Position numbers and translations under genes: made by a program. This document shows, piece by piece, positions 62,097 through 64,000 of a stretch of DNA of 64,000 nucleotides. This stretch comes from a bacterium (GTDB lineage Bacteria; Pseudomonadota; Alphaproteobacteria; Rhodobacterales; Rhodobacteraceae). Location of the stretch: assembly GCA_016124195.1 (NCBI GenBank), contig WGOE01000002.1:248001-312000 (forward strand), read 5' to 3'. Position 1 is the stretch's first letter, and every line of letters begins with the position of its first letter. The notes under the pieces were generated by a model. That model had not been told where the DNA came from, made no database searches, and worked only from the letters and a program-made list of their open reading frames with translations.

Positions 62097-62115
62097 CCTT
62101 CGACCCTGTCGAAGG
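62097..62115 (+). promoter_or_regulatory. Hairpin in the leader of the right-hand glycosyltransferase gene
   Basis: CCTTCGAC (62097-62104) and GTCGAAGG (62108-62115) form a perfect 8-bp stem with a three-base loop, 21 bases before the ATG. A second G/C-rich hairpin precedes it near 62068-62089. They could be part of a promoter-proximal operator or an RNA element that affects translation; the GAGGA site at 62125-62129 stays free. Confidence 0.4.
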
Positions 62116-62136
62116 AGGTCTTGTCGAGGACTGCAC

Positions 62137-63243
62137 ATGACACCGAAGCTGACCGTCTATTTCATCGTGGAACCGCCCGATTATCAGGTGATGGCCTGTT
62201 ACCTCGCCGCCTCGCTGCGCGAGAATTTCGGCGATGCGGTGGCGCTGGTCGGCTATTGCCCGGCGCACAAGATCGACCTCGTTCACCCCGAGGTGAAGCA
62301 GGTGCTGGCAAAGCTCAACTGCGATCTGCGCCCGATGCTGACCGAGGGACGCTTTGATCCGCCCTATCCGCATGGCAACAAGATCCTCGCCACGCTGGAA
62401 CCGCGCGATACAGAGTTTTCCTGTTTCATGGACAGCGACATCCTGACCCTGCGGCCCAATCAGGTGGACAATCTGATCAAGGCGGGCTGTGTCTCGCTGA
62501 CGCCGGCCGCCTCGATGGGGTGGGCCAAGCAATCGGTCTGGCCCGCGATCTACGCCGCCGTGGGCCTGCCCCTGCCCGAAGAGCGCATCCGCCTGATGAA
62601 ACAGAAAAAGGGCAACGGGCGGATGCCCTATTTCTCGTCCGGCCTGTTTTCCTTTCCCGAACAGTACCGCACGCCCGAGGGCAAGAGCTTTCCCGAGGTC
62701 TGGATGGAGGTGGCGCAGACGCTTGATGCCGCCCCGGACCTGCCCGCCAAGCGCCCCTATCTCGACCAGATGAGCCTGCCTCTGGCCATCCAGAAAGCGG
62801 GCCTGCAGTGGAACCTTCTGCCCGATGCACAACACTTCATCCTCGGCGGCAAGGCGCGCGGCGAACCCTTGCCGACCGACCGCGAGATCTATGCCGTGCA
62901 TTACCGCCAGTGGCCGCTGATCAAGGAACTGGGCCTGTCGGCCTATGCCAAGGCGCTGCTCGTCACCCATGCCGGGGTCAAGAAGGTCGCCCTCGAGGCC
63001 GAGCCCGAGACCAACCGCGAGCCCAATTCCGAGCCCAATTCCGAGGCCGAGTCGAAGGCTCTGCGCCGCCAGCGCCGCACCGAAAAGCGGCTTGCGCAGG
63101 GCTCGGGGCTGGGTGCAGGGCAGGGCGAGGCGCCGCAGGACGACAAGGCTGCCGCCAAGGCCGCCCGCAAGGCACGCAATCTGGCCCGCGCCGGCAAGAA
63201 GACCGCGGTGTCCCCGCAGGCGAGGCCCGAAACCGCCGACTAG
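62137..63243 (+). CDS. Putative glycosyltransferase with charged low-complexity tail
   Basis: A 368-aa protein. The first ~270 residues resemble a GT-A nucleotide-sugar transferase: TVYFIVEPPDYQVMACYLAASLRENFG at the start, a DxD-type SCFMDSDILTLRP near residue 95 and PYFSSGLFSFPEQ near 166. Residues ~285-368 are low-complexity: the 12-base unit GAGCCCAATTCC occurs twice (Glu-Pro-Asn-Ser repeats), then Lys/Ala/Arg-rich sequence. The start is ATG 62137 with GAGGA nine bases before. It diverges from the fusion gene by 248 bases; the sugars and acceptor are unknown. Confidence 0.78.
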   Translation: MTPKLTVYFIVEPPDYQVMACYLAASLRENFGDAVALVGYCPAHKIDLVHPEVKQVLAKLNCDLRPMLTEGRFDPPYPHGNKILATLEPRDTEFSCFMDSDILTLRPNQVDNLIKAGCVSLTPAASMGWAKQSVWPAIYAAVGLPLPEERIRLMKQKKGNGRMPYFSSGLFSFPEQYRTPEGKSFPEVWMEVAQTLDAAPDLPAKRPYLDQMSLPLAIQKAGLQWNLLPDAQHFILGGKARGEPLPTDREIYAVHYRQWPLIKELGLSAYAKALLVTHAGVKKVALEAEPETNREPNSEPNSEAESKALRRQRRTEKRLAQGSGLGAGQGEAPQDDKAAAKAARKARNLARAGKKTAVSPQARPETAD

Positions 63244-63398
63244 CGCCCCGCCTGCGCCATCGCCCCCGCCCGGGCGTCCTATGGGGGCGGGACCGGCCGG
63301 ACGCCGATCGGCCAGTTCCCCCCACATCTCGGGAATGTTAGTTGATTTGTGAGGGGCGCAGGCGCATCTGGGTCACGCAAGCAGTCGGAGGCTTTGCC

Positions 63399-64000
63399 AT
63401 GGAAGCACCCAGTCTCATTGAAGAAATCCGCTTCGGCTATGGTCCGCGCGCCGGAACCAGCCTTTCGCCGGGCGGGCTGGAACCCGAACGGCTTCTGGCC
63501 CAGCTGACCGCGCCAGACGATTCGGCCGCTGTGTGGAGCCGCCCGCCCTTGGCGGTGCGCTTTGCCCTGCAAGAGCAGTACAAGGCCGAAAAGATGGCCG
63601 CGGACCTGCTGACCGGCAAGCAGGGCAAGACGGCCAAGGCCGTCAAGCCGCCGAAGGTACCCGAGATCGCAACCAGCGCCGAGATGACCAAGACGCCCCA
63701 GATGAACGCCGGGGCCGACATGGCCAAGACCGCGGAAATGGCGATGACGCCGGATATGCACAAGGGTTCGCCCCTGATGCCCCGCGCGGACGATCCCAGC
63801 CTGACCCTGGGCCAGCGGCTGAAACAGATGCAGTTCGGCGATGTCGAAAGCTATATCGGCCGTCCTGCCGTGACTGCGGTGGCCTTTGTCGAACGGCTCG
63901 TCAACATGTGGTCGAACCGCATCTCGATCTCGAATGCGTCGAACAACGTGGGCAATTTCCTGCAGTCCTTCCGCGACGACGCGATCCGGCCCAATATCGC
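63399..64000 (+). CDS. DUF1800 family protein, 5' part (cut by window edge)
   Basis: The first 200 residues of a DUF1800 protein run off the right edge. It starts with the family N-terminus (EEIRFGYGPRAG, FALQEQYKAEKM) and later has RLVNMWSNRISISNAS, the DUF1800 core. Between them, residues ~88-128 form a Met/Thr/Lys-rich low-complexity insert (EMTKTP, DMAKTAEMAMTPDM) not normal for the family. DUF1800 genes usually sit next to DUF1501 genes, which would lie beyond the edge. Function unknown; often exported. Confidence 0.85.
   Translation, partial: MEAPSLIEEIRFGYGPRAGTSLSPGGLEPERLLAQLTAPDDSAAVWSRPPLAVRFALQEQYKAEKMAADLLTGKQGKTAKAVKPPKVPEIATSAEMTKTPQMNAGADMAKTAEMAMTPDMHKGSPLMPRADDPSLTLGQRLKQMQFGDVESYIGRPAVTAVAFVERLVNMWSNRISISNASNNVGNFLQSFRDDAIRPNI

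Noticed and set aside
1-64000. tRNA, rRNA, tmRNA, CRISPR arrays, insertion sequences and prophage genes
   Set aside because: No cloverleaf-like conserved stretches, repeat-spacer arrays, transposase or integrase motifs were noticed. Reading by eye could miss a single tRNA or a small RNA.

Overview
The window looks like ordinary chromosome of an alphaproteobacterium of the Rhodobacteraceae (Rhodobacter, Gemmobacter or Tabrizicola-like). The sequence is GC-rich with strong GC bias at third codon positions. The gene order rpoZ-rsh-DUF2062-pdxJ-acpS-lepB-rnc-era-DUF1491 is, as I recall it, typical of the family. Rhodobacteraceae-type Hint, RTX, DUF3429 and NYN proteins are present, and a GC-rich intergenic repeat occurs three times. 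I see no insertion sequences, prophage, integrase, CRISPR array, tRNA or rRNA. Species cannot be assigned by eye.

Layout. 0-5.3 kb: tetrapyrrole genes (hemF overlapping cobS; hemE convergent to them) with two tandem MFS transporter paralogues. 5.4-13.2 kb: a GMC oxidoreductase, then chains of 4-base-overlapping genes (ferredoxin reductase-rsmD-HAD hydrolase; RidA-GDPD), a peroxiredoxin, a pterin dehydratase and a DUF482 protein. 13.2-16.6 kb: a type I secretion ABC/adaptor pair. 16.7-22.3 kb: mlaA-mlaC, a class A penicillin-binding protein, glnK-amtB. 22.4-28.2 kb: a CoA-transferase, an aromatic/aspartate aminotransferase with a sulfurtransferase, a globin-coupled chemoreceptor, smpB. 28.2-31.3 kb: accessory genes (ion channel, Hint-domain protein, EamA transporter, an AT-rich stretch and a small RTX protein). 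31.3-46.7 kb: dapA, slt, folC-accD, a lipoprotein, two uncharacterised genes, a LysR regulator, OmpA-like protein, GNAT, molybdopterin-binding protein, map, an MFS transporter, recO and a small membrane protein. 46.7-56.2 kb: the core DUF1491/era/rnc/lepB/acpS/pdxJ/DUF2062/rsh/rpoZ/folK run on the minus strand, interrupted by a plus-strand periplasmic cupredoxin with an FNR-type box. 56.4-58.2 kb: ispH-DUF3429-rnhA operon. 58.2-63.2 kb: glycosyltransferase/methyltransferase cluster. The right edge cuts a DUF1800 gene.

How genes may work together. The type I exporter at 13-16.6 kb is a plausible exporter for the small RTX protein at 30.8 kb, which ends in an export-signal-like tail (Asp plus hydrophobic residues). 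The 58-63 kb genes (FkbM methyltransferase, two GT-A-type enzymes, a glycosyltransferase-methyltransferase fusion) look like one surface-glycan or glycosylation module. The cupredoxin with its Crp/Fnr-type operator suggests electron transfer or copper handling under low oxygen.

No single clearly unprecedented system is visible. The best leads are the glycosyltransferase cluster with its fusion and charged tails, the inserted Met-rich cupredoxin, the small stand-alone RTX protein, and a Hint protein lacking its nucleophile.
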